Shown: positions 36,884 to 45,445 of the stretch, piece after piece
Layout: every line of letters begins with the position of its first letter
Position numbering within the stretch: position 1 is the first letter of the stretch
Assembly: GCF_002305895.1 (NCBI RefSeq)
Contig: NZ_CP022203.1
Coordinates: 5,496,501 to 5,560,500, forward strand
Source: Corallococcus macrosporus DSM 14697
GTDB taxonomy: Bacteria > Myxococcota > Myxococcia > Myxococcales > Myxococcaceae
Direction: 5' to 3'
Length of the DNA stretch: 64,000 nt
Made by a program: the position numbers and the translations under genes
The notes under the pieces: model-generated
Seen by the model: only the letters and a program-made list of their open reading frames with translations
Told to the model about the DNA's origin: nothing
The model's database searches: none

Positions 36884-38572
36884 ATGGCGGCTGGTTACCT
36901 TTCCCGCGCCTTGCTAGGTACCGCGCCCACCTCCGAGACGACGAAGAAGCCGCGCCGAGGCCCGGTGCTGGAGGTGCTCAACGAGCTCCTCGCCGAGGGC
37001 CGCACCCAAGAGGTGGTGGCGTTGGTGGCCAGGCTGGTGTCGAGAAACTCGGAGCTGGAGCGGCTGCTTCAGGACGCCAAGACGAAGGGCAAGAAGAACG
37101 AGGGCGTGTCCACCACGCAGCTGAAGCTGCTCCTCGACGGACTGCCGGCGAACTCCGATGGCGACGTGGCGGAAGTGGATGCGAGGCTTCGCCGCTCATC
37201 CGGCATTGACGAGGAGCCTCCGCAAGCGGAACCAGCGCGGCCGAAGCGGACGCGCCCCGCCCGCCGCCCCATTCCCACGAATTTGCGCCGGGTGGAGAAC
37301 GTCATCCCGGTGCCCGCACCGCAGCGTCCGTGCCCGCGGTGCGCAGAGGCGCGAGAGTGCGTCGGGCACGAGGTGACGGAGGTCATCGACCTGATTCCGG
37401 CGGAAGTCATCGTCCGGCAGGACAAGCGGGAGAAGCTCGCGTGCCGCCTGTGTGAGGCGGAGGTGGTCCGCGCCCCGCTGGGCGAGAAGGTGGTGAGCGG
37501 CGGGCGAATGGGCGCCAGGTTGGTGGCCCAGCTTCTCGTGGAGAAGTACTACGACGGATTGCCGCTGAGCCGGCAGGTGGAGCGCTTCGAGCGTCTGGGA
37601 CTCGAGGTGGCCCTCTCCACTCTCGCCGACCAGGTGGCCTGGGCGACAGAGGCGCTCCGGCCCGTGTGGCGCGCGGCCATGTCCAAGGTGCTGGGCGCCA
37701 CGGTGATGCACCTGGATGCGACGTCGCTGCCGGTGCTGGACTCGAAGAATGCGAAGGGCATTCGCCTGGGCGCCATCTGGGGCTATGTGGGCGCCGACGT
37801 GAGAGACTGCGGTACGGAGCACACCGCGCTGTGTCTGTACAACTCGACGGGCAAGCGGGAGGGCCAGCGCGAGGGGGAGATAGGCCCCGCGCAGATGCTG
37901 GCGCTGCGAGTGGGCCGCACGGTGGCCGATGCTGCCGGCATCTTCGACGCGTCCTTCAAGCGGGGGGACTTGCTGGAGTGTGGCTGCAACACGCACGCGA
38001 GGCGCTACTTCCGCAAGGCCCTGGACGGCGGCGACAAGCGAGCCGCGCTGCCGCTGGCGGCCTTCAAGCGACTCTTCGCCATCGAACGAAGGCTCAAGGC
38101 CTGTACCATCGATGAGCGGCGGCGAGGGCGGCAGGAGCGCAGCAAACCCGTCTACGACGACCTCATTGCCTGGGCGATTGCCCACCAACCCAATGAGCCG
38201 CCCTCTTCTCCGCTGGGCCGGGCCATCCGGTACTTGCTCAACCATCAACAGGCGTTGCGACGCTACCTCGAAGATGGCGCCATCCCCATCGACAACACCG
38301 TCGTGGAGCGCCTGCACATCCGCACCGCCCTGACGAGGAAGAATTTCCTCTTCGCCGGGAGTGACGCGGGTGGCGAACGCGCCGCCATCGCATACACCCT
38401 CCTGGGGTGCTGCAAGCTGGCTGAGGTAGACCCCGTCGCATACCTGGCGGACGTCCTGCCCCGGCTGGCCACCAAGAAGCTGTGCCTCCGTGACATGCCC
38501 GCGCTGCTGCCCGCGGAATGGAAGCGCTCGCATCCTGAAGCCGTGCGCGGCAAGGCGGCGGTTACGCGCTGA
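36884..38572 (+). CDS. tnpC: IS66 DDE transposase TnpC
   Basis: 562 residues. Leucine-rich N-terminus (NELLAEGRTQEVVALVARLV), zinc-finger-like CPRCAEA...CRLCEAE, and a DDE core: first Asp in VMHLDATSLPVLD, second in IFDASFKRGDLLECGCNTH, Glu in DNTVVERLHIRTALTRKN followed by FLFAGSDAGGERAAIAYTLL. It looks complete and potentially active. Start at ATG; a GTG four codons upstream is possible. Confidence 0.96.
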   Translation: MAAGYLSRALLGTAPTSETTKKPRRGPVLEVLNELLAEGRTQEVVALVARLVSRNSELERLLQDAKTKGKKNEGVSTTQLKLLLDGLPANSDGDVAEVDARLRRSSGIDEEPPQAEPARPKRTRPARRPIPTNLRRVENVIPVPAPQRPCPRCAEARECVGHEVTEVIDLIPAEVIVRQDKREKLACRLCEAEVVRAPLGEKVVSGGRMGARLVAQLLVEKYYDGLPLSRQVERFERLGLEVALSTLADQVAWATEALRPVWRAAMSKVLGATVMHLDATSLPVLDSKNAKGIRLGAIWGYVGADVRDCGTEHTALCLYNSTGKREGQREGEIGPAQMLALRVGRTVADAAGIFDASFKRGDLLECGCNTHARRYFRKALDGGDKRAALPLAAFKRLFAIERRLKACTIDERRRGRQERSKPVYDDLIAWAIAHQPNEPPSSPLGRAIRYLLNHQQALRRYLEDGAIPIDNTVVERLHIRTALTRKNFLFAGSDAGGERAAIAYTLLGCCKLAEVDPVAYLADVLPRLATKKLCLRDMPALLPAEWKRSHPEAVRGKAAVTR

Positions 38573-38639
38573 GCGCCAGGGCCCCTCGCGCCTCGCAGGC
38601 AAGCGTGGTCCTCTCGTATGGTTCTCGGCGGAGGACGGC

Positions 38640-38921
38640 ATGCCGAAGCACCAGAGGAAGCTGCGCATCTACATCTCCGCCGACGCACTCGCGCTGCTCA
38701 AGCACCTCGACTACCCATGCTCCGAGGAAGTGCTCGCCTCGGCGAAGCGAGTCGAAGGGCTCGAAGACGAGGGCATGGACTACGAATTGAGCGGCACCCG
38801 CGATGACTTCGAGAGCCTCGCCGGCTGGGTTGCCGGTGATGCAAACCACGCCGACCGCCGCCAGAAGCGGAAACTGGCCTTGCTGCTGGCCCTCTCGGAT
38901 GCGCTCGAGGCGGTGCTCTGA
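38640..38921 (+). CDS. Small hypothetical protein associated with the IS66 element
   Basis: 93 residues (MPKHQRKLRIYISADALALL ... KRKLALLLALSDALEAVL), with GGAGG at good spacing and core-like codon use. Its position just after tnpC, same strand, suggests a passenger of the insertion sequence. Mixed alpha/beta with a Leu-rich C-terminal helix; no family recognised. Confidence 0.65.
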   Translation: MPKHQRKLRIYISADALALLKHLDYPCSEEVLASAKRVEGLEDEGMDYELSGTRDDFESLAGWVAGDANHADRRQKRKLALLLALSDALEAVL

Positions 38922-39147
38922 CGACTGGCGACGAGCCGCTGGCGGCCCGCCCAACACTCGCTCCAAGCAGACTTCAAGTGCCTGCCGGGTGCGCTCGGGC
39001 GGAGGGACACGCAGATAGTGAAGCGGATGGTAAGCCCTGGCGCGGTGAGTGCTGCAGCGTTGGCCCGCCAGGAGGGAGTGACGTGGCGTGAGCGGTTGCA
39101 GACGGACGAGGACCGAGGCCGACGCGCGCCGCGAGGACTTAGAAGCT

Positions 39148-39338
39148 GGGCTGGAGGGCTGAGTCAGGCGGCTCGGCGACGCGTCCCGAGCTTCTCGTCT
39201 CAGGTGGCGTAACCATCCGGTGGACGTCGTTCCGGGAGGCTTGATGACGGACCAGGACCATGGCTGGAGAGCGCCGCGAGGAGCGAGTTGCTCAGAGACT
39301 GGGCTGGAGGACTGAGTCAGGCGGCTCGGCGACGCGTC
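39148..39338. repeat. 38-nt direct repeat, copies 153 bp apart
   Basis: Copies at 39148-39185 and 39301-39338 differ at one position. The second copy is the 3' end of the IS66 relic; the first is an extra copy further out. The shared 11-mer CTGAGTCAGGC also occurs at 35901-35911, left of the intact IS. The 38922-39291 stretch that includes the first copy has no other feature I can support. Confidence 0.7.
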
Positions 39339-39599
39339 GCCGTTTCCACTCGTGGGGAAGCAGCTCGCCGATAAGTGAGTTGGGATGCGTCTGCACCCGC
39401 AGCAGCACGTCGGCGAGGTATGCCTCGGGGTCGATTTGGTTGGCCTCGCAGGTGGCCACCAGGGCGTAGAGTCCGGCGAGGTTTTCGCCCGCGGCCTCAT
39501 GGCCGACGAAGAGATAGTTTTTACGGCCCAGGGCCGCCTTCCTCAGCGCCGCCTCTGAGCGGCTATTGTCGAGGGGCAGCCGCTCATCTTCCCAGGACG
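39292..39599 (-). pseudogene. IS66 tnpC remnant (C-terminal fragment)
   Basis: An open frame without a start reads WEDERLPLDNSRSEAALRKA, ALGRKNYLFVGHEAAGENL, AGLYALVATCEANQIDPEAY and ends soon after LLPHEWKRRR. This is the last 100 residues of an IS66-type transposase, including the DDE Glu region, on the opposite strand from the intact copy and clearly divergent from it. The 5' part is missing; the homology stops abruptly at about 39599, close to the end of the radical SAM gene, marking an old insertion or deletion. Confidence 0.85.
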
Positions 39600-39647
39600 A
39601 CCTTGCTCTGGACTGCGTCGGGACGGTTGTCTCCGAGAACTACGCGC

Positions 39648-41015
39648 CTACGCTGCTGGCGACCACCATCCAGTCGTGTCCGGAGCCGGAGCAACCCAGT
39701 CCTCCAAAGCTTCGACACAGGCAGGATGCTCACCCTCTGTCCGGCGAAGTGCTTCCGCGAGCGCCTCCATCCGCCGCCACTCCTGCTCGCTGAACGTGTG
39801 GCTGCGAATGACGCTGGGAATGAGCTCGCTACTTTCCTCCAGCCCCCACCGTGTCCGCTCACGCTCCAGCGAGGTCCCTCGTAACAACATGAGAGGAAAC
39901 GCCTTGAGCACCGGCACCTGTTGCCGCAGGCAGAAGTCGATGGTCTGCCGAAAGGAACCCAGCGTCTGCTCAGGGAGACCGAAGATGATGGAGACCTCGA
40001 AGGTGATGCCCCGCGCATGAAGCTTGCGGATGCCGTCTACCACCCTATCCAGGTGATTCACCCGCTCCACCGCCCGAGCCTCCCTGTCGTGGATGGTTTG
40101 AAGGCCGAATTCGAGCCGAACATCGAGCCCCTCGCAGGCGTCGAGGAACTCATCATCCAGCGTCGAGAAATGGCACTGCACGGACAACCGCCCACCATAA
40201 CCGAGCCTCCGGAAGGTCCTCAGCACCGCCAGAGCGTGGTCCCCCAGGTTGAAAAGCGGATCCAGCACGGCGATGTCATCCACTCCCGAGCGCACAAACA
40301 GTTCTATTTCACGCTCCAGCCGCGCCAGGGGAATGTCCCGCCGCCTCAGCCGACTGCCCGACTCTCGATGCTGGCAGAACGAGCAGCGGAAGGGACATCC
40401 GCGCTGCGTCTCCCAACGAATGAACCGTTGCCCACTGGCAAGATCGATCACGTTGTCGAGGAAGGGGGAGGCCAGCGTTTCCAGTTGCGCCCGCGCCTGC
40501 ACACCGGAGTCCACCTGACCTGCCCAATGGACTCCCATGAACGCAATGCGCTCGGATGTGAAGGCAATTGCAACCATTGCTTCTTCGCCAAATCCCCGGA
40601 CGAATGCATCCGCCTCTGGATAGAGCTGCTCAAGCCCCACTCCGGCGTAAGAAATCTGTGGCCCTCCGAGGATGATTCGCCCTCGGAAGCCGCTCCGCCG
40701 GAGCGCCACCAACAGCCGCTTCACGACATGGTCGTTCCAAACGTAGACGCCAAGCCCCACGTCTACCTGCTCCGGCTTGTGCCCCTGTGAGCTGTCGAGG
40801 ATGGACCTCATGATGAGTTCCTCGTCGAAGCCGACGAGGTTGATGGCGAAGGAGAACGCTCGCACATCGGCCCCCGCCTTCCTCAGTGCCGCGACGATGG
40901 AGGCATGCCCCAGCGGAAGACGCGGGTCCTTGTCTCGAGTCCAATCAATGGACACCAAGATGATTCGCCGAGCCCCAGAAGAAGCAGGGACGACCTCGAC
41001 GACATGAGCGGACAT
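39648..41015 (-). CDS. B12-binding-domain radical SAM protein
   Basis: 455 residues. The N-terminal half resembles cobalamin-binding domains (RLPLGHASIVAALRKAGADV, GRIILGGPQISYAG, EADAFVRGFGEEA). The radical SAM cluster motif is CPFRCSFC at residues 207-214, followed by barrel elements (VDDIAVLDPLFNLGDHAL, LRLEFGLQTIHDREAR-like segment, EVSIIFGLPEQT). Such proteins do methylations and rearrangements in natural-product and cofactor pathways, but no pathway genes adjoin. The start MSAHVVEVVP has GGGGGA upstream. The 3' end lies 50 bp from the IS66 relic; the C-terminus may be truncated or altered. Confidence 0.88.
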   Translation of the reverse strand: MSAHVVEVVPASSGARRIILVSIDWTRDKDPRLPLGHASIVAALRKAGADVRAFSFAINLVGFDEELIMRSILDSSQGHKPEQVDVGLGVYVWNDHVVKRLLVALRRSGFRGRIILGGPQISYAGVGLEQLYPEADAFVRGFGEEAMVAIAFTSERIAFMGVHWAGQVDSGVQARAQLETLASPFLDNVIDLASGQRFIRWETQRGCPFRCSFCQHRESGSRLRRRDIPLARLEREIELFVRSGVDDIAVLDPLFNLGDHALAVLRTFRRLGYGGRLSVQCHFSTLDDEFLDACEGLDVRLEFGLQTIHDREARAVERVNHLDRVVDGIRKLHARGITFEVSIIFGLPEQTLGSFRQTIDFCLRQQVPVLKAFPLMLLRGTSLERERTRWGLEESSELIPSVIRSHTFSEQEWRRMEALAEALRRTEGEHPACVEALEDWVAPAPDTTGWWSPAA

Positions 41016-41436
41016 GCTTCCCCCGGAAATGGATTGATTGACTGCGCAGTGGAGCAGACAGTTCCTAGCCACGTCCAACGACGGATGAGCGAAAAGATTC
41101 AATCGATTCTCCGCCGGTGGAGCCGCCTCCCCCGCCCCTGCTGTCCCTCCCGTACTTACGAGGACTTACGCCACACGGGCCCCAATAACTGCCTCCCACC
41201 TGCCCGGATGCGTGCCTGTTCCAGCGAAAGAAGAACAGCTGTTCCAGGCCAGGCCAATATCGGCTCCCGTGAAGCCGAGTCCCTGGGAGTGCTTGTAATA
41301 CCCCACGGGTTTATGAATAGTAGACCATTAATCGCGCTGCGCCCGGCCCTGCCCCTCGTGGCCCCGGGGCCACACGGAAGCCAGGACGCCCGTGCCAGCG
41401 CCTGCCGCGCGTCTCAATCCCATCAGGAGGCCGCCC
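41016..41436. other. Divergent intergenic region with palindrome
   Basis: A 421-bp spacer between the radical SAM gene and a Ser/Thr kinase gene, no coding frame I can support. It contains the perfect 12-bp palindrome GAACAGCTGTTC (41233-41244), with CTGTTCCAG repeated on both sides, a candidate regulator site. The segment nearest the kinase is A/T-richer (around 41295-41330) and is a plausible promoter. Confidence 0.5.
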
Positions 41437-42603
41437 ATGACCGATGACAGCACGCCGACCCACGAAGCGAAGTTCGCGGACCCGACGCCGGAGAACAGCT
41501 CCGACCTGGAGCGCGCGCGACCCCAGCTCCGGTTCACCATCGACACCACCACCTACGCGGCCCTCCGCACGCTGGAGCGGCGGGGCAATGGCGAGGTGGT
41601 GCTCCTGGCCGAGCGTCGCCTCCCGCATGGGCTCACCGGGCACGTCACCATCAAGCGGCTGCGCAACCCCTCCTCCTTCGAGCGCTGCCAGCGGCTCATC
41701 GAGGAGGTCCAGATCGCCTTCCGCCTCCACCACCCGGCCATCGCCCAGGTCCATCACCTGAAAATCCACGCCGACCGGCCGCACATCATCGCGGAGTACG
41801 TGGACGGCCCCACGCTGGACACCGTCATCAGCCTCGCCACCATGCGCGAGAAACCGCTCTGCGAGCCCTTCGCCCTCTACATCGCCGCCGAAGTGGCCGA
41901 CGCCCTCCACCACGCGCACACGCTGAGGGATTCGGAGAACCGGCCGCTGGGCATCATCCACCGCGACGTCGCCCCCCGGAACATCCGCGTGGCCCGGAGC
42001 GGCGAGGTGAAGGTGACGGATTTCGGCGCCGCCTACTCACTCATGGTGGGCCGGGAAGAGACCCCGGGCCTCCTGCTCAAGGGCGACGTGGCGTACGCCT
42101 CACCAGAGTACCTGCTCCGCAAGCCCATGGATGGCCGGTCCGATATCTACTCCCTGGGCCTCGTCCTCATGGAGCTGCTGACGTGCAAGCACCTCTTCGA
42201 CCTGGAGGACGCACAGGCCCCCAACGCCGCCCTGGACGTGAAGACGGAGGAGGCGCCCTCCGTGCCCCTCACGCAGATGATCGCATTCGTCAGCCGCTAC
42301 CGCCCCGAGGACGTGGAGGACGCGATGGCGAGCCTCCCAGACGCGCTCAAGGCCATCATCCACAGGGCCCTCCAGCGCAAGCCCTCCGAGCGCTACCCCT
42401 CGGCCGCCGAGCTGCGCGATGCCCTGCGGGCGGCGCTCGCGGCGCAGCCCCAGCCCTTTGGACGGAAGGAGGCGGCGGAGGAACTGGCGCGGCTCCTGTC
42501 GGACGCGTCCGTCCTGCGCGACCGGGTGGAGCTGGACGAAGCGGGCATCTTCCCCGAAGGACTGGACGCCGACGAAGTGACGCCCGCGCCGAACACGAAG
42601 TGA
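41437..42603 (+). CDS. Serine/threonine protein kinase (Pkn2-like, no membrane segment)
   Basis: 388 residues. Eukaryotic-type kinase domain: HVTIKRLR (ATP Lys), IAEYVDGPTLDTVISL (hinge), IIHRDVAPRNIRVA (catalytic loop), VTDFGAAY (DFG), VAYASPEYL (APE-like) and DGRSDIYSLGLVLMELLTCK. No transmembrane segment and only a short acidic tail (GLDADEVTPAPNTK). AGGAGG precedes the ATG. It is convergent with a small XRE regulator gene 22 bp away. Substrates unknown. Confidence 0.93.
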   Translation: MTDDSTPTHEAKFADPTPENSSDLERARPQLRFTIDTTTYAALRTLERRGNGEVVLLAERRLPHGLTGHVTIKRLRNPSSFERCQRLIEEVQIAFRLHHPAIAQVHHLKIHADRPHIIAEYVDGPTLDTVISLATMREKPLCEPFALYIAAEVADALHHAHTLRDSENRPLGIIHRDVAPRNIRVARSGEVKVTDFGAAYSLMVGREETPGLLLKGDVAYASPEYLLRKPMDGRSDIYSLGLVLMELLTCKHLFDLEDAQAPNAALDVKTEEAPSVPLTQMIAFVSRYRPEDVEDAMASLPDALKAIIHRALQRKPSERYPSAAELRDALRAALAAQPQPFGRKEAAEELARLLSDASVLRDRVELDEAGIFPEGLDADEVTPAPNTK

Positions 42604-42625
42604 GCGAAGGCGGCCCGGCGGCGCG

Positions 42626-42973
42626 TCAACGCAGCAACACCTGGGCCACCTTCACCAGGGCGTCGAGCTGCTCCTCGTCCATCTTTCGCGCGAGGCCGGT
42701 GAGCTGCCGCAGCCTGGGCGCTACGCCCGGGCCTCGCGCCCCCCTGCCCTCCTCCGCATCCACGAGCCCCAGCAGCGCATCCGAGCCGATGCGCAGCACC
42801 GCGCACATCCGCAGCAGCGTCTGCACGCTGGGCAGCATCTTCCCGCGCTCCAGGCGGCTGTAGACCATGTGCGCCAGGCCCAGCTTCTCAGCCACCTCCG
42901 CCTGCGTGAGCCCGAGCTGCGACCGGGCCTCCCGGGCGGCACTTCCAATGCGGGTCGCCAGTTCTTCGTTCAT
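42626..42973 (-). CDS. XRE-family helix-turn-helix regulator
   Basis: 115 residues. N-terminal Cro/C1-type DNA-binding domain: ARSQLGLTQAEVAEKLGL, MVYSRLERGKMLPSVQTLLRM. The C-terminal 40 residues (LRQLTGLARKMDEEQLDALV) form a short helical extension, probably for dimerisation. It is paralogous to the next XRE gene upstream in the same direction, and both lie between two Ser/Thr kinase genes, a frequent arrangement in myxobacteria; it may be a kinase substrate or regulator, which is inference. Confidence 0.92.
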   Translation of the reverse strand: MNEELATRIGSAAREARSQLGLTQAEVAEKLGLAHMVYSRLERGKMLPSVQTLLRMCAVLRIGSDALLGLVDAEEGRGARGPGVAPRLRQLTGLARKMDEEQLDALVKVAQVLLR

Positions 42974-43086
42974 GCGTCGGGGTACCAGGAACACCGAGGA
43001 CCCGGGCTGGCGCGCCCATGAGGCCCGCGACTCGGGAACGCCCTTCCTGCCGCATCTTGGCCGCCATGTCGACGCCGCCGCCCCAA

Positions 43087-43338
43087 CTACGGTCCGGTCC
43101 CCTCGGGTGTGGGAAACGCCAGGCCCTCGCCGCTCAACAGGAGGTCCACGGAGACACGAAGGACGCCGCACAGGTCCACCAACGTGGGGAGGCTGGGCAG
43201 CAACCTGCCGCGCTCCAGGCGGCTGAGCACCAGCGTCGGCACGTGGATGGCCTCGGCCAGTTGGGCCTGCGACAGGCATGCCCGATGCCGGGCGGTGCGG
43301 ACCTGGGTTCCAATCCGCAGGGAGAGCTTCGCGTACAT
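43087..43338 (-). CDS. Small XRE-family helix-turn-helix regulator
   Basis: 83 residues, essentially only the Cro/C1 domain: VRTARHRACLSQAQLAEAIHV, LVLSRLERGRLLPSLPTLVDL. The shared LSRLERG(R/K)xLPS core shows it is a paralogue of the neighbouring XRE protein. It is divergent from the membrane Ser/Thr kinase gene across a 181-bp spacer and is the likely regulator of that promoter. Confidence 0.92.
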   Translation of the reverse strand: MYAKLSLRIGTQVRTARHRACLSQAQLAEAIHVPTLVLSRLERGRLLPSLPTLVDLCGVLRVSVDLLLSGEGLAFPTPEGTGP

Positions 43339-43519
43339 GAGGAGACCTGGGAAAAGAGGTGAATGCCGCGGGGACGGCACTCCGAGCATATACCCCATAA
43401 GGTTCATCCATGGTATCCGTGCAAGGTCTATCCTCCTCCCGCGCTGCTTCGCGGGGTGAACGACTCCGCGTTCCATCGCCCGTTGAGCACATGTCCAGGA
43501 CCGCCGAAGGAGAGGACTC

Positions 43520-45436
43520 GTGAGCCCGCGTCTGCATCCCGTCGTGCCCCCGGGCACGGACATTGGCGGGTACCTGGTCGAGGAGCGGCTGGGGGCCGGA
43601 GGCTTTGGCGCCGTGTACCGCGCCCGGCGTGGCGCGCGAAGCTCCGCGCTCAAGCTCATCCCTCTCTGGGGTCTGGCCGATTGGGCGGAGCGCGAGGTGG
43701 CCATCCTCCTGCGGCTCAAGCACGCCAACCTGGTGCGCATCCGTGGACACGGCCAGTGGCCGGACGAGGCGCCCCAGTCCTTCTTCATCGTCATGGACTA
43801 CGTGGAGGGACGCCGCCTGGACGTGTGGGCCATGGAGGAGAACCCCTCGGCGCGTGAAGTCCTGCGCAAGGTGCTCGGCGTGGCGCGCGGCCTGGGCGCC
43901 GCGCACCGGGCGAAGGTGGTGCACCGGGACTTGAAGGAGAGCAACGTCGTCGTGCGCGACGCGGACGGCGAGGCGGTGGTAGTGGACTTCGGCGCGGGCG
44001 GGTACGAGAGCGCCCCCTGCATCACCGGCGGCGTGCTGCCGCCCGGCACTCGGGAGTACCGCGCGCCCGAGGCCTGGCGCTTCCAACAGGAACACGGAGA
44101 CTCGCGTGGCCGCGCCTATCATCCCGGCCCCTCGGATGACCTGTACGCGCTGGGCGTCGTCCTCTATTGGCTGCTGACGGGCAACCGGCCGTTCCAGCCG
44201 GACGAGGCCGAGGGCGTGGAGGCCGTGCTCAACCGCGCGCCCAGAAAGCCCCAGGCGCTCAACCCGCGTGTTCCCTATGCGCTCGGTGACGTGTGCATGC
44301 GCCTGCTGGCCAAGGCCCCCGAGGAGCGGCCCCCGGACGCCGACACGCTGTGCGCGGAGCTGGAGGGACTGCTGGCCCACGCGGACGAAGCCTGGGACGT
44401 GAAGCTCTGCGACGCCCATGACGCGGACACCGCAACGACGCTCGCGGAGGCGCCGCAGGCGGTCGAAGACGAGCTGGCGCAGTGGCTGAAGCGACGCAAG
44501 GCCCGGCCTCGGCGCGGGCCCCGTCCGCCACGCGACGAAGGCACGCATGACTCCATTTCAAACGCAGCGGCCATCCCGTTCGTGCCGCCTCCCGTGGCAC
44601 GTTCCAAGGCCCTGCGCGTGGCGGCCTGGATGGCTCCGTGGGTGGTCTTGATCGTGGGCGGGCTGGTGCTCGCGCGTGGCCTGCTGCCCTCCGCTCCTCA
44701 CTCCGAGGTCGCGGTGGAAACGCCCCCCGTTGCGCCCGCCATCGCCATCACGTCCTGGGCTTCCGGTCAGGAAGTGGCGGCACCCTGGAGGCGACTGGAA
44801 GCTGACGAGGCCGCAGGCCCGCTCGATGGAGCATCCACCCTTGCGGCCGTCGCCGTTTCCGCGACGCATTCCAAGGAGAAGGTCTCCGTGAAGATGATGA
44901 AGGACACCGGCATGCTCCCCCAGCCCAAGCCGCAGCGCAGCCAGGGCACCACCGTTGGCAAGACGCTGGGCCTGGGTGTCGCGGCCTGCCTGTCGATGGC
45001 GTGCCCTGGCGCCCAGGTGCGCCCGACGCCCCCTCCCGCGGACTGCCCTCCAGGAGCCATAGAGGCCATGGAACAGCTCGGCCTCTTCGCCCCCGGACTT
45101 GAGCGGCCTTTAACCACCTTCGACCTGAGCCCCGGTAAAGACGCGAGGCTCATCAAGGTCCGCGAGGGCGCGACGACGGTTCGCATGGGGGTCCCTTGGG
45201 GACGCATTCCTTCGCAGACCCTCTTCTCCGGGGAACTCCTCGTCGGCCCGGAGCGGGTCTACGGACGGCTCATCGAAGCGCGTACGCCCGAGAATGAGCG
45301 CATCCCCGTCTGTGTGCAGTTCGTCGAGGCACAGGACGCTCGTATCGGGCTCCTGAAGCGAGAGCCCACAAGTGACCCCAGCAGCGCCATCGTCTACTCC
45401 AGCCTGGACTTGAAGGCCGTGCGCCGCTTCGAGTGA
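43520..45436 (+). CDS. Membrane-anchored serine/threonine protein kinase
   Basis: 638 residues, GTG start with GGAGAGG. Kinase domain in the first 290: EERLGAGGFGAVYRARRG (Gly loop), SALKLIPL (Lys), VVHRDLKESNVVVR (catalytic loop), VVVDFGAGG (DFG), PPGTREYRAPEAW and SDDLYALGVVLYWLLTG. After a basic juxtamembrane stretch, one transmembrane segment (AWMAPWVVLIVGGLVLARGLL, about residue 370). The extracytoplasmic part has a second hydrophobic stretch with Cys (GVAACLSMACPGA) and a beta-rich domain ending SSLDLKAVRRFE. 9 bp before a DUF2381 gene, so probably one operon and one pathway. Confidence 0.94.
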   Translation: MSPRLHPVVPPGTDIGGYLVEERLGAGGFGAVYRARRGARSSALKLIPLWGLADWAEREVAILLRLKHANLVRIRGHGQWPDEAPQSFFIVMDYVEGRRLDVWAMEENPSAREVLRKVLGVARGLGAAHRAKVVHRDLKESNVVVRDADGEAVVVDFGAGGYESAPCITGGVLPPGTREYRAPEAWRFQQEHGDSRGRAYHPGPSDDLYALGVVLYWLLTGNRPFQPDEAEGVEAVLNRAPRKPQALNPRVPYALGDVCMRLLAKAPEERPPDADTLCAELEGLLAHADEAWDVKLCDAHDADTATTLAEAPQAVEDELAQWLKRRKARPRRGPRPPRDEGTHDSISNAAAIPFVPPPVARSKALRVAAWMAPWVVLIVGGLVLARGLLPSAPHSEVAVETPPVAPAIAITSWASGQEVAAPWRRLEADEAAGPLDGASTLAAVAVSATHSKEKVSVKMMKDTGMLPQPKPQRSQGTTVGKTLGLGVAACLSMACPGAQVRPTPPPADCPPGAIEAMEQLGLFAPGLERPLTTFDLSPGKDARLIKVREGATTVRMGVPWGRIPSQTLFSGELLVGPERVYGRLIEARTPENERIPVCVQFVEAQDARIGLLKREPTSDPSSAIVYSSLDLKAVRRFE

Positions 45437-45445
45437 GGACCGACC

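Larger units (their letters stand above)
36094..38921 (+). mobile_element. IS66-family insertion sequence (tnpA-tnpB-tnpC plus passenger ORF)
   Basis: Three adjacent genes in canonical IS66 order, all intact, followed by a small ORF. The outer limits given are the coding limits; terminal inverted repeats and the target duplication could not be located by eye, so the true ends lie somewhat outside. High G+C, unlike the preceding island genes. Confidence 0.85.

Noticed and set aside
38562-39500. 312-codon minus-strand frame across the IS66 right side
   Set aside because: It runs antisense to the small passenger gene and out of frame with the IS66 relic; only the relic's own frame shows transposase similarity.
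41233-41244. GAACAGCTGTTC as a second LexA box
   Set aside because: It lacks the GTTCAG half of the myxobacterial consensus and is a short symmetric palindrome; kept only as an unassigned site.
35874-41400. Second copy of the tRNA-Sec 3' end as the right attachment site of the island
   Set aside because: I searched for TTCGATTCCCG/GCCCTACC-like sequence near the IS66 block and beyond and found none, so the right boundary cannot be assigned.
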